This document shows, in pieces, positions 50,717-57,601 of a stretch of DNA of 61,418 bases. Below the pieces are notes generated by a model that saw only the letters and a list, made by a program, of their open reading frames with translations, made no database searches and was not told where the DNA came from. The DNA is from a virus. Position numbers and translations under genes: made by a program. The stretch spans positions 1 to 61,418 of the IMG/VR virus record IMGVR_UViG_3300034110_000167; one strand, written 5' to 3'. Within the stretch, counting starts at the first letter, position 1; every line of letters starts with the position of its first letter.

Positions 50717-51734
50717 TTTTTAATAACCATTTATTAGAGATAGCTTTGAAAGATTTGGATGGATCATTTACATTTTTGAATACAAGTCCTTCACGTTCTG
50801 TTTTAGGGTTTAATAATGATTTGCCTTCTGCAACAGCTAGGAGTTCATTTACTTTGGTATCTTCACTGGTGTGGTAGTTGGCAAAGACAGGTGCATGTTG
50901 GATACCAATAGACTTACACAGAGATAATCTTTGCTCAGTTGAGTAGTATTGTTGTGTGGAAATATCCCAGATATCAAAGCAGAAGAATGTTGGCTCATTC
51001 ATGTTGTAGCTGTTACCTTGAATACCTGGGCCTAACAGTTCACCTTGGATAGCTACATTTAGATTATGAGCAGCTAGTTTAGATAGGATACATTCTTTAT
51101 GAGCTGTTTTTACAAATGCATTATCAAGATCATCAATTTTAAGTTCATAGTTACGACTACATACGCCAAGATGTGTTGAACCGTCTTCTTTGGAGGTACG
51201 GAAGACAGTCATTGAAGAACCATCAAGCTTTTCAGTGATTTCCCATGTTTGTGTACCAAGGCTTTCAAGTGTACGACCGTAGTTTTGGATGCGTTCTTGA
51301 TCAGTTTTTGGGATAAATGAAGGGAAGTTACCAGCCATTTTACCGGCTAATTGTGCTGGAATAGTTTGTTCCCATTTGAGAATATTGTATTCAGTAGTTA
51401 CATCTTCATTAATACCGTAGAACTCTTTATCAGCAGGTGATAGTGGTAATACTAAACCTTGACTAATTTGGCCTTTAAGTCTAATAGTGCGTAGACGTTC
51501 ACCTTTAACACCTTGGTATTCACGAGGTTCTTTACCTTTAGATAGGAATGGGGCTAGTTCTGTGGGAATCCATGAGTCAATTTCAAAGTATACACATAGA
51601 TCACCTACATTGAATTCACCTTTTTTGATAACGACTTCCCAACCATCAATAACAGCTACTTCAATTAAGTCAGCGTCTTTAATAGGCTTTAGTTGTTGGA
51701 TAACACGGATTGTTGCTAGTTTACGATCAGACAT
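50709..51734 (-). CDS. RNA ligase, DRB0094 (Rnl5) family
   Basis: The 341-aa protein has the N-terminal OB-like module of the Deinococcus DRB0094 family (LATIRVIQQLKPIKDADLIE, GWEVVIKKGEFNVGDLCVYF). The ligase core follows with motif I TEKLDGSSMTVF (Lys169), later IQGELLGPG (motif III/IIIa region), REGLVFKN (motif IV) and FKAISNKWLL (motif V). The family repairs nicked RNA. With six phage tRNAs nearby in the genome, repair of tRNAs cut by host anticodon nucleases is a plausible role. Confidence 0.88.
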   Translation of the reverse strand: MSDRKLATIRVIQQLKPIKDADLIEVAVIDGWEVVIKKGEFNVGDLCVYFEIDSWIPTELAPFLSKGKEPREYQGVKGERLRTIRLKGQISQGLVLPLSPADKEFYGINEDVTTEYNILKWEQTIPAQLAGKMAGNFPSFIPKTDQERIQNYGRTLESLGTQTWEITEKLDGSSMTVFRTSKEDGSTHLGVCSRNYELKIDDLDNAFVKTAHKECILSKLAAHNLNVAIQGELLGPGIQGNSYNMNEPTFFCFDIWDISTQQYYSTEQRLSLCKSIGIQHAPVFANYHTSEDTKVNELLAVAEGKSLLNPKTEREGLVFKNVNDPSKSFKAISNKWLLKND

Positions 51735-51996
51735 TTACAGATTCCCAACTGGTTACTTCAATAACTTTCTTTACAGGCTTTACTTCACGGATTTCAGAAT
51801 CACCGTATTCATAGTCAGACCAGTAAGATCCACTACGATTTTGCATGATTTCATAGTATTTATTGTTATATTCAATGATGTCGGTTTTGAATTGGTGTTT
51901 ATGTTCATTAATCCAGTCACCTTCTTCAATTACTTTACACTCTAGTTCATCACTATCGTATTGGTCTAGGATTTGTTTTAAGCTTAATTCAGACAT
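51727..51996 (-). CDS. Hypothetical acidic protein, 89 aa
   Basis: The N-terminus is very acidic (ILDQYDSDELECKVIEEGDW), and the middle is Tyr/Asn-rich. The stop overlaps the RNA ligase start. No family is recognised. It could be a DNA mimic, but the charge is not extreme enough to claim this. Confidence 0.62.
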   Translation of the reverse strand: MSELSLKQILDQYDSDELECKVIEEGDWINEHKHQFKTDIIEYNNKYYEIMQNRSGSYWSDYEYGDSEIREVKPVKKVIEVTSWESVNV

Positions 51997-52246
51997 GGAT
52001 AATTCCTACAACTTGTTTAATGGTTTTGATACTATCACGAATGGCTTTTAGTTTACGCTTGGTTTGACGAGCTAATTCTTTATGCTGGTTTAGTGATGCA
52101 AATAGTACTTCAGTGTATGGATTGTTCTTTTGAAGTGGATCACAGAGTTCCCACAGATAAGCAATTTCTGCTTTGTGGAATAGGAGGTTTTCTTCTTGTA
52201 CATGAAGTTCTGCACGGAGAATATTGAGTACAATTTGCTTGTTCAT
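51989..52246 (-). CDS. Hypothetical helical protein, 85 aa
   Basis: This basic helical protein (MNKQIVLNILRAELHVQEEN) ends TIKQVVGIIHV. It follows the terminator at 52256-52302, so a promoter inside or read-through must supply its transcript. No family is recognised. Confidence 0.65.
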   Translation of the reverse strand: MNKQIVLNILRAELHVQEENLLFHKAEIAYLWELCDPLQKNNPYTEVLFASLNQHKELARQTKRKLKAIRDSIKTIKQVVGIIHV

Positions 52247-52255
52247 ATAGTCTTT

Positions 52256-52302
52256 CGAAATAAAAAGCCCTATAACAGACCTTTTCAGGACCGTTATGGG
52301 CT
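52256..52302 (-). terminator. Intrinsic terminator after the ssDNA-binding protein gene
   Basis: On the minus strand AGCCC and ATAAC pair with GTTAT and GGGCT with two bulged bases, and an inner AGG/CCT helix closes the loop. The hairpin is followed by TTTTTATTT. It lies 25 bases after the ssDNA-binding protein stop, so it can limit read-through to downstream genes. Confidence 0.85.
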
Positions 52303-52327
52303 ATATTTATAGAGGGTAATTATCTAT

Positions 52328-52846
52328 TCAGAAATCGTCATTTTTAGACGGTGCTGCGTTAGTTTCATTACCACCTTCATCGTCAAAATCAACGAAGTTA
52401 TCAGACTTACGCTCGTATTTGACGAGGTTTGTTACTTGTACTTTGGTTAGCATTGTGGAAGTACCTGACTTGGTAACTTTACCGTTAGGTGCTTTGATTT
52501 CGTAAGGACGCTGGAATACAATAATGTTACCTGTAGAGCCGTTACCAATTAACTTGCTGTCAAATGGTTGCTTATTGGCATCTACTACACCTACTTTAGC
52601 TGCTTCTGTACCGTCTGCCTTTAAAGCTTTCTTTTTGAGAGCTACTGCTACGGTACCTTTATCAAAACCTTCTTTGACTTTACCAAATGATGAGATTTCA
52701 GACTCACGCTTTTTAGGCACTTGAACAGTCAGTTCCCATTGCAATGTGCCAAATGGATCGACTGGCTTGTCTAGCTTAGCCCAATAGAGTTGTACATCGC
52801 GTACAATAGTGTTGAAGCCTTCGGTTTGGTTTGTGTTAGTAGTCAT
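52328..52846 (-). CDS. Single-stranded DNA-binding protein (T7 gp2.5-like)
   Basis: The 172-aa protein has an OB-fold-like body (VQLYWAKLDKPVDPFGTLQW, FQRPYEIKAPNG) and a very acidic C-terminal tail (FVDFDDEGGN...SKNDDF). The tail is the mark of T7 gp2.5-type proteins, which use it to contact DNA polymerase and primase-helicase. I chose the ATG at 52846 because AAGGAAA lies 8 bases upstream. An in-frame ATG at 52933, coupled by ATGA to the upstream gene, could add 29 residues. Confidence 0.85.
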   Translation of the reverse strand: MTTNTNQTEGFNTIVRDVQLYWAKLDKPVDPFGTLQWELTVQVPKKRESEISSFGKVKEGFDKGTVAVALKKKALKADGTEAAKVGVVDANKQPFDSKLIGNGSTGNIIVFQRPYEIKAPNGKVTKSGTSTMLTKVQVTNLVKYERKSDNFVDFDDEGGNETNAAPSKNDDF

Positions 52847-52929
52847 GGTTTTATTTCCTTTTGGATTTGTGAATTGTGTGATTAAATTTTCTTTGAATGA
52901 ATAGTCGTTTTTGTATTCGATATATTCAC

Positions 52930-53259
52930 TCATTTGTTAGTAGCAATATATAGTGCAATACGGGTAGCAACAGGTAGCTCAGTACGGCGGTAAGATTCTT
53001 CTTCGTTAGTTTGTAGTTGTACACCTAAGGCAGTTAGCAGGGTGTTAGCTTGGGAAACTTCAGATGTTACTTTATCACGACTCTCAGAAGCCCATTTATA
53101 GTTGGACTTTTGTGTTTCAACTTCTTTGTTCAGGTTTTTAACTTCTTCTTTGAGACTTTTGTTTTGTTCATAGATAGCTTTAACTTCTTTATCAGATAGT
53201 GTAATGGCAATAATTTCAAGATCAGTGCCTGTAACTTCGATTTGGATAGAGTTTGACAT
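52930..53259 (-). CDS. Coiled-coil hypothetical protein, 109 aa
   Basis: After a beta-rich start (IQIEVTGTDLEIIAITLSDK), residues about 30-70 form a coiled coil (NKSLKEEVKNLNKEVETQKS). It lies next to the divergently transcribed gene at 53300 and directly upstream of the SSB gene. No family is recognised. Confidence 0.66.
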   Translation of the reverse strand: MSNSIQIEVTGTDLEIIAITLSDKEVKAIYEQNKSLKEEVKNLNKEVETQKSNYKWASESRDKVTSEVSQANTLLTALGVQLQTNEEESYRRTELPVATRIALYIATNK

Positions 53260-53260
53260 G

Positions 53261-53279
53261 AGCTGGTACCTATTAGGTA
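53261..53279 (+). promoter_or_regulatory. Phage promoter repeat, plus orientation, before 53300
   Basis: The sequence AGCTGGTACCTATTAGGTA fits the repeat with TATTAG in place of TAATAG. It is the only plus-oriented copy in the minus block and directly precedes the only plus-strand gene there. Confidence 0.65.
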
Positions 53280-53299
53280 AAGTTTATTAAAGGAACGAA

Positions 53300-53698
53300 A
53301 TGAAGAAAAATTATGTTAGAGTAGCACACCCTAACTCTTTGGCTAACCTGAAGGTTATTACTAACAAAGACATGGCCAGAGAATATCAAGCTAAGTCTGT
53401 TGATAGTCGTAAGCGTAACGCTGAAGCAATTAAAGCCCTTACTGAGGAATTTAATTGCAGTGCAGAGGTTGTCAAGAAAGTGTTAGCTTCTGTTGATATT
53501 AAAGCCTTAGATGTTATTAAAATGAGTATGATGGATGCTTTATCAAAGCAGAACTATGAAGATGCCAGTAGGTATGCATCACAATTAGCTGAGTACGAAG
53601 CACCTAAGCTATCTCGTTTGGAACAGACAAATGTATCTAAAGTAGAAGATTTGACTGATGAAGAACTTAAAGAAATTCTTAAAAGAGAAGGTATGTAA
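53300..53698 (+). CDS. Candidate small terminase subunit
   Basis: The 132-aa protein stands alone on the plus strand inside the minus-strand early block, with its own promoter repeat and terminator. Its middle is helical (MAREYQAKSVDSRKRNAEAI), followed by DALSKQNYEDASRYASQLAE and the closing VEDLTDEELKEILKREGM. The last segment is typical of phage small terminase C-termini, and the middle resembles small terminases of T7-like marine phages as I remember them. No other small terminase candidate lies near the large subunit. AAAGGAAC precedes the ATG. Confidence 0.6.
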   Translation: MKKNYVRVAHPNSLANLKVITNKDMAREYQAKSVDSRKRNAEAIKALTEEFNCSAEVVKKVLASVDIKALDVIKMSMMDALSKQNYEDASRYASQLAEYEAPKLSRLEQTNVSKVEDLTDEELKEILKREGM

Positions 53699-53707
53699 TT
53701 ATAAATT

Positions 53708-53736
53708 GACCACATTAATTTGTGGTCTTTTTATTT
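53708..53736 (+). terminator. Intrinsic terminator of the isolated plus-strand gene
   Basis: GACCACA (53708-53714) and TGTGGTC (53721-53727) form a perfect 7-bp stem with loop TTAATT, followed by TTTTTATTT. On the minus strand the T-run is missing, so it should not stop early minus-strand transcripts efficiently. Confidence 0.92.
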
Positions 53737-53768
53737 ATGGTACATGCTGTCTCATTCTGTTCTTTGTA

Positions 53769-53790
53769 TTCTCTATTAGGTACCGGCTAG
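53769..53790 (-). promoter_or_regulatory. Phage promoter repeat, minus orientation
   Basis: The minus strand reads CTAGCCGGTACCTAATAGAG. The last codons of the 65-aa gene (Ala-Gly-Thr-stop) are GCC GGT ACC TAA of this element. It faces the coiled-coil and SSB genes but would first transcribe antisense through the isolated plus-strand gene. Confidence 0.65.
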
Positions 53791-53973
53791 CTCTAGCTGC
53801 TGTTTGTTGAGGTATTCTGAGGGTAGTCTGCCTAGGTATTGTACATAGTCTTCCTTTGTCACAGAGAACATTTCGCCTGATACAGGATCATAGAACAATC
53901 CATCAGGTGTATTCCAGTTACAACGCAGAGACCATACAAAAGGGCGTTTATGTGGTTGTAGTGTGTAGGTCAT
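53776..53973 (-). CDS. Hypothetical protein, 65 aa
   Basis: The sequence MTYTLQPHKRPFVWSLRCNW has later PDGLFYDPVSGEMFSVTKED and ends QQLELAGT, where the last three residues and stop come from the promoter repeat. No family is recognised. It starts 2 bases after the next upstream gene's stop codon region and overlaps nothing else. Confidence 0.65.
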   Translation of the reverse strand: MTYTLQPHKRPFVWSLRCNWNTPDGLFYDPVSGEMFSVTKEDYVQYLGRLPSEYLNKQQLELAGT

Positions 53974-53974
53974 T

Positions 53975-54142
53975 TCAGTCAGTTACATATTTGATAATTG
54001 TAGCAGCAGACCATGTAATTCCAGCAGCTATTCCGAAACCAATACCTAGGCCTGGAATAGTAACTAGCATGAGAAGGTACACGGCTGTTAGTATAGCTAT
54101 GGCTATTTTAACGCTCAATGGGAGTTCTTTAAGGAATTTCAT
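53975..54142 (-). CDS. Small membrane protein, 55 aa
   Basis: The frame MKFLKELPLSVKIAIAILTA, then a Gly-rich turn and IGFGIAAGITWSAATIIKYV, has two transmembrane helices with a basic N-terminus. The ATG overlaps the upstream stop. It may act on the host membrane. Confidence 0.66.
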   Translation of the reverse strand: MKFLKELPLSVKIAIAILTAVYLLMLVTIPGLGIGFGIAAGITWSAATIIKYVTD

Positions 54143-54408
54143 ACAATCTCTAATGTTTGTTTGATACTTTTTAGTTCAGACTTTTTGAAAGTAAGTACTC
54201 GGATTCGTTCGATAGGGTATCCTTCCCAATCATAATTCACTACATTTACAATATCTTGTACTGTTGCTTTTTCTTTGTCAACAACAAAATAACATTCAGT
54301 ATCAAGCTGACCATCATCAGTACCAAATACTAGGTATGATACACTTTCTTTATCGGTGTCTGGTTTATTGCTGTTTGACACACGGGACACGGTTTTGCTA
54401 GTAGCCAT
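54139..54408 (-). CDS. Hypothetical protein, 89 aa
   Basis: The Ser/Asp-rich N-terminus (MATSKTVSRVSNSNKPDTDK) is followed by a compact alpha/beta part (YLVFGTDDGQLDTECYFVVD). It overlaps the end of the deaminase-like gene by 79 bases, so a later start is possible. No family is recognised. Confidence 0.6.
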   Translation of the reverse strand: MATSKTVSRVSNSNKPDTDKESVSYLVFGTDDGQLDTECYFVVDKEKATVQDIVNVVNYDWEGYPIERIRVLTFKKSELKSIKQTLEIV

Positions 54409-54638
54409 TTTGAGGATTTTCCTTGACGAAAGATGTGAATGGAATGTGCTTTGGATATATCTTTACACTTGATGATAGCGTCTATCTCGGCATGAAGATA
54501 TATCTTTTCTGGATGACCAGCTTTGTGAGCACATAGAGCTTGGTAAGGATGTGTCTTTACATAGTTGTTTTGACCTATGCTGAGAATGTTACCTTTCTTG
54601 TCTTTAATAAAGGCAGTAATGCTTTGTTCTGAAGACAT
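54330..54638 (-). CDS. Cytidine-deaminase-fold protein, 102 aa
   Basis: The sequence has YLHAEIDAIIKC (His and catalytic Glu) and KPCPVCQTAI (two Cys), the zinc site of the deaminase superfamily. It is shorter than dCMP deaminases and starts MSSEQSITAFIKDKKGNILS. It is the second deaminase of the genome. Substrate unknown: a free base, nucleotide or nucleic acid is possible. Confidence 0.75.
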   Translation of the reverse strand: MSSEQSITAFIKDKKGNILSIGQNNYVKTHPYQALCAHKAGHPEKIYLHAEIDAIIKCKDISKAHSIHIFRQGKSSKWLLAKPCPVCQTAINQTPIKKVYHT

Positions 54639-54979
54639 ATTGTTCCATCAGCGTTTAGAGTACCTACAATTTTTGCTTTCCTACGATCAAATATACATTG
54701 AGTACTTCCTTTTACAATTAAGTCTTTGGGTACAGCTAGTACCCTTATTTTGAAGTTCTTTGGATGATACTTAAAGTCTTTTTTACACCACCATTTGAAG
54801 ATATCTGTTTTACGAGTACAACCACACCACCATTCACTTAAGGCACCTGTGTTTATATTATCTACTCTTGGTACAGGTAAGCTATACCAATGTGAATCAG
54901 GTACTTTTGAAGGTCTACCATTAAGAGGTTTCTTAGTACACTCACCACGATACACTATTGTATAGTCTTTAAGGTTCAT
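54575..54979 (-). CDS. Hypothetical protein with Cys/Trp-rich centre, 134 aa
   Basis: The middle of the protein has SEWWCGCTRKTDIFKWWCKK, which could bind zinc. The C-terminal part is beta-rich. It overlaps the deaminase-like gene by 64 bases. No family is recognised. Confidence 0.64.
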   Translation of the reverse strand: MNLKDYTIVYRGECTKKPLNGRPSKVPDSHWYSLPVPRVDNINTGALSEWWCGCTRKTDIFKWWCKKDFKYHPKNFKIRVLAVPKDLIVKGSTQCIFDRRKAKIVGTLNADGTICLQNKALLPLLKTRKVTFSA

Positions 54980-55148
54980 CTTTGGTCCTTAGAACAGAAG
55001 GTATAAACTTCTTTACACCTAAGAGTTTACCATGAAGAAAGGTCTTTTGGATACCTGTATTTGGATCATACACTACTCTCATTTCAGACTTAACCTTAGC
55101 TTTAACTCTTTTGATAAGGTCAAAGTAGATGTCATTGGCATTAGTCAT
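54969..55148 (-). CDS. Small basic protein, 59 aa
   Basis: The frame MTNANDIYFDLIKRVKAKVK continues SEMRVVYDPNTGIQKTFLHG and ends RTKDEP. It is basic with a possible nucleic-acid-binding surface. It is the first gene after the promoter repeat at 55249 and overlaps the next by 11 bases. Confidence 0.6.
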   Translation of the reverse strand: MTNANDIYFDLIKRVKAKVKSEMRVVYDPNTGIQKTFLHGKLLGVKKFIPSVLRTKDEP

Positions 55149-55248
55149 GGTTGATTTCTTGGTTTAAAGGAAAAGAATAGATACATTAACTAAATACCTT
55201 TATTAAAGTACTTATATTAATATATCTATAGAATATTTACCGGACTGG

Positions 55249-55270
55249 TTTTCTATTAGGTACCGGCTAA
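55249..55270 (-). promoter_or_regulatory. Phage promoter repeat, minus orientation
   Basis: The minus strand reads TTAGCCGGTACCTAATAGAA, then AA. As in the copies at 53769 and 32057, it encodes the last residues (Ala-Gly-Thr) and stop of the upstream gene. A gap of about 100 AT-rich bases then precedes the 59-aa gene. Confidence 0.68.
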
Positions 55271-55519
55271 CTTTTGATTACGATTGAAGTCAGAGGCAGC
55301 AAAGTAGATTTCTGCCAGTAGGTGTGAACATTCGTTATTATTTTCTTTGGAGTTATGTGGTCCATTACATTTGTCTAGTAGTCCTACTCTAGTTATATGA
55401 GAGGTACCACCTAATGCCAACAGTGCTTTCAGTTCTTCGGGTGTGAATGTCAGAGTCAAAACAGGTTGGTCTTCGTAGACAGTTTTAACTACTTGTAAGG
55501 TTTGAGTTGAGGATTTCAT
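55256..55519 (-). CDS. Early small protein family member, 87 aa
   Basis: The N-terminal MKSSTQTLQVVKTVYEDQPV leads into LTLTFTPEELKALLALGG, a motif shared with three neighbouring small proteins. Later come Cys and His residues (DKCNGPH...NECSHLLAEIYFA) and the promoter-encoded end KLAGT. It overlaps the next gene by 4 bases. Function unknown; probably host takeover. Confidence 0.66.
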   Translation of the reverse strand: MKSSTQTLQVVKTVYEDQPVLTLTFTPEELKALLALGGTSHITRVGLLDKCNGPHNSKENNNECSHLLAEIYFAASDFNRNQKLAGT

Positions 55520-55722
55520 GATTTAATAGCAATATAGAGTTTGTTGAGGAATGATTGTAGGAGACTAAACGAATGTTTGTCATCTAGGTATAGTATTACG
55601 GGTACAGCCCATTGTTTCTCAGAGAGCGTCTTTAGGGTATTATGTTCTTCTTGGGTGTCTATGTAGATTGTGAGTGAGTATGGTTCGAAGGGTTTTGGGT
55701 GGGTGTTTTTGGTTATTTGCAT
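55516..55722 (-). CDS. Early small protein family member, 68 aa
   Basis: The core SLTIYIDTQEEHNTLKTL, then VILYLDDKHSFSLLQSFLNK and LYIAI, aligns by eye with the product of 55969. Strand-EE-helix, strand-DD-helix is the shared pattern. ATGA overlap downstream. No function is known. Confidence 0.66.
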   Translation of the reverse strand: MQITKNTHPKPFEPYSLTIYIDTQEEHNTLKTLSEKQWAVPVILYLDDKHSFSLLQSFLNKLYIAIKS

Positions 55723-55724
55723 TA

Positions 55725-55967
55725 TCAGCTTTCTGTAAAAGTGATTGTCAGAGTACCGGCTTCTTTAATAACAGTGTATTCTTCATTGAAGAAGTTTCGA
55801 CTGGAGTAACTGACATGACCAGTTTTATCTATGTAAGTAACGCCGTATGGGGAAGGTAGTGCATAGTAGGTATATTCACTGGAGTTTTTTACATGGTACC
55901 ATTGGAAGGAACAGTTTTTTGTAGTGAGTATTTGCCTGGATTTGGTTTCTGTTACAGTGGCTTTCAT
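55725..55967 (-). CDS. Early hypothetical protein, 80 aa
   Basis: The protein is Tyr/Ser/Thr-rich and beta (MKATVTETKSRQILTTKNCS, then YYALPSPYGVTYID), ending AGTLTITFTES. It sits between two members of the small early family but does not share their motif. One base separates it from the next upstream gene. Confidence 0.64.
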   Translation of the reverse strand: MKATVTETKSRQILTTKNCSFQWYHVKNSSEYTYYALPSPYGVTYIDKTGHVSYSSRNFFNEEYTVIKEAGTLTITFTES

Positions 55968-55968
55968 T

Positions 55969-56169
55969 TTATAATGTTCTCATTGAGTTGTGGATTTCAC
56001 CTAAGATATCGCTTAGTATCTTTTTCATTTTATAGTCGTCTGGGTATACTATATCGGGTATTGTTTCGTCATAAGTCATAGCCCATTGAAGGGCTTTGTA
56101 TTCTTCTAAACTTTCGAAGTTTACGGTTAGTGTCGCTGAGAATGGTGCTTGGGAGACAGAGGATTTCAT
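55969..56169 (-). CDS. Early small protein family member, 66 aa
   Basis: The sequence ATLTVNFESLEEYKALQWAM, then IPDIVYPDDYKMKKILSDIL and GEIHNSM, matches the 68-aa protein at 55516 in order and spacing of the strand-EE-helix and PDD/LDD-helix parts. AAGGAAATGTTATA precedes the ATG. Confidence 0.66.
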   Translation of the reverse strand: MKSSVSQAPFSATLTVNFESLEEYKALQWAMTYDETIPDIVYPDDYKMKKILSDILGEIHNSMRTL

Positions 56170-56212
56170 TATAACATTTCCTTATTGATTGATGTTCATT
56201 GATAAGCTTTTG

Positions 56213-56306
56213 ATACCCACACAAAATCTCACCCAAAAGTATACCTTTCCCAACGATCTCGCTAGAATAGTCATCGAAGTACACTTTGGGCGTCTTTTGT
56301 GGGTAT
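56213..56306. repeat. Long imperfect inverted repeat between early genes
   Basis: The left arm starts at 56213 (ATACCCACA) and the right arm ends at 56306 (TGTGGGTAT). Pairing continues inward through AAA/TTT and CCCAAA/TTTGGG, about 22 pairs with small bulges around a loop of about 40 bases. It fills the 142-base gap between two early genes. No T-run follows, so an RNase III or regulatory hairpin is more likely than a terminator. Confidence 0.7.
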
Positions 56307-56311
56307 GTTAC

Positions 56312-56524
56312 TTAACAATTTTCTGCCAGAGCCTCCTGTTCTTGCATGTATTGTTCGTAGGATATAGCAAAAGCCTTGAACTTGGTAAGTTCTTTAAGGG
56401 CTTTTGTTACTTCTTCCTGTTGTTCTACCGACTGAGGGTCTGATCCTAGTACGTTTACCAGAAAAACCAGTTCTTCAGGTGAGCATGTGATAATAAACTC
56501 ATCACGGTGTTTAGTTAGTTGCAT
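56312..56524 (-). CDS. Early small protein, 70 aa, related motif
   Basis: The start MQLTKHRDEFIITCSPEELV has the same strand-then-PEEL pattern as the 87-aa protein (TFTPEELKAL). The rest is Glu/Gln-rich and helical, ending ALAENC. Its start shares a base with the stop of the upstream gene. Function unknown. Confidence 0.65.
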   Translation of the reverse strand: MQLTKHRDEFIITCSPEELVFLVNVLGSDPQSVEQQEEVTKALKELTKFKAFAISYEQYMQEQEALAENC

Positions 56525-56874
56525 TATTTTTCTCCAAGAATAGTGATTGAAGTAAGTTTTCCGTCAGTGAACGTCCATTCAAGCATTTCCTCTCTTGTTG
56601 CTGGTTCATCATACCATACTTGTGGTGTCATGTTGTTGAGATCTTGTTTGGTTCGTACGTATTTTTCAATACGATCAAAGAAAGTGTACTGTTTGACAAT
56701 TACTGGTTGTGGTTTGATGCGGTATTCAAGGCAATTAAACCAATGAGGGTTTTTTATTGATTCCCAAGTATCGTAGCCGTCACTACGTACTTCAATCTTT
56801 GCACCATCAGCCCATGCTTTGATACATTCTGCGTGTTTATGTGGTACTGAACGTAGCGAAGTGTTTGTGTTCAT
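56524..56874 (-). CDS. Early conserved protein, 116 aa
   Basis: The N-terminal half has HKHAECIKAWADGAKIEVRS, then WESIKNPHWFNCLEYRIKPQ. This motif (HAExIKAWADGA ... EYRIKP) occurs in many phage and prophage proteins of unknown function. The C-terminal half is specific to this phage. The start follows AAGGAACTAAC. Confidence 0.72.
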   Translation of the reverse strand: MNTNTSLRSVPHKHAECIKAWADGAKIEVRSDGYDTWESIKNPHWFNCLEYRIKPQPVIVKQYTFFDRIEKYVRTKQDLNNMTPQVWYDEPATREEMLEWTFTDGKLTSITILGEK

Positions 56875-56883
56875 GTTAGTTCC

Positions 56884-57132
56884 TTAAATAGTTTGTGCTT
56901 GATCATACACAGCGGTGTACTCAATGACAATACCCGGTAATTCTACCTGAGCAGTCATGTTGGTCATTGTTTTTTGGGTATTTGCTATTGCAAACATTAC
57001 TGTGTTACCTAGTGGATCAATGCTGGTGAGCGTTGAACAGCTGAACTCTTCAAGAGCCTCTGTGATTTCATCGTAGGTGTTCATCCCGAACATTGATGGG
57101 ATAAGAGGTGTGAGTAATAAGAAGCGTGTCAT
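56884..57132 (-). CDS. Early hypothetical protein, 82 aa
   Basis: The ATG at 57132 follows a strong AGGAGAATACT ribosome-binding site. The sequence starts MTRFLLLTPLIPSMFGMNTY and is acidic and beta-rich later. Its leader contains the structured RNA element at 57184-57237. Confidence 0.66.
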   Translation of the reverse strand: MTRFLLLTPLIPSMFGMNTYDEITEALEEFSCSTLTSIDPLGNTVMFAIANTQKTMTNMTAQVELPGIVIEYTAVYDQAQTI

Positions 57133-57183
57133 AGTATTCTCCTTGAGTTATGACGGTTAAAGAGCAGAGTCTGCGACCCTGTA

Positions 57184-57237
57184 GTAGTACCGGATAGCAC
57201 TACCCATAGGACACTACAAGAATGTCCTACAGGTACT
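57184..57237 (-). ncRNA. Structured RNA element B (double hairpin) between early genes
   Basis: In the minus-strand transcript UAGGACA pairs with UGUCCUA around the loop UUCUUGUAG. A second hairpin (GUAGU/ACUAC) has AUCCG in its loop, and AGUACC/GGUACU can close the whole unit. Element A at 57602 has the same order and the same loop motifs but different stems that still pair. Confidence 0.7.
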
Positions 57238-57245
57238 GTTATATA

Positions 57246-57575
57246 TTAGACAGCATCAACAATGTTATAGAACCATACGTTAGGATCGTTGCCACCAGCA
57301 GCAACAAAGCTGATCTTAGTCTGTGCATCATACACTTTCTGAAGACGCTTTGTCAAAGCCTGAACTAATTTCTCATCGTTGAGACGATCAATACGGCACT
57401 GACGCTTACGGTTATCAGAACCGGTAGCTTCAATAGAACGAGTTGTCTCATTGAATGTCAATTCAGCAATGGTCACAGGAAGGCTCTTACGATCTTCACC
57501 AAAGGGATTGTTGGTTGAGAAGGCAACATTGGCCTTAGCAGCGACTTTGAAGGAAGGAGTGAAAGCTTTAGTCAT
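57246..57575 (-). CDS. Early hypothetical protein, 109 aa
   Basis: The protein MTKAFTPSFKVAAKANVAFS is basic, with NETTRSIEATGSDNRKRQCR and a C-terminal DPNVWFYNIVDAV. AAGGATAATACC precedes the ATG. Codons are more GC-rich than in most early genes, suggesting strong expression. It is flanked on both sides by the structured RNA elements. No family is recognised. Confidence 0.68.
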   Translation of the reverse strand: MTKAFTPSFKVAAKANVAFSTNNPFGEDRKSLPVTIAELTFNETTRSIEATGSDNRKRQCRIDRLNDEKLVQALTKRLQKVYDAQTKISFVAAGGNDPNVWFYNIVDAV

Positions 57576-57601
57576 GGTATTATCCTTGGTTGACTGGTTA
57601 T

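Noticed and set aside
56069-56443. Open frames on either strand across 56170-56311 (71 aa minus, 84 aa plus)
   Set aside because: They run through the inverted repeat, overlap better-supported genes and have no ribosome-binding site.
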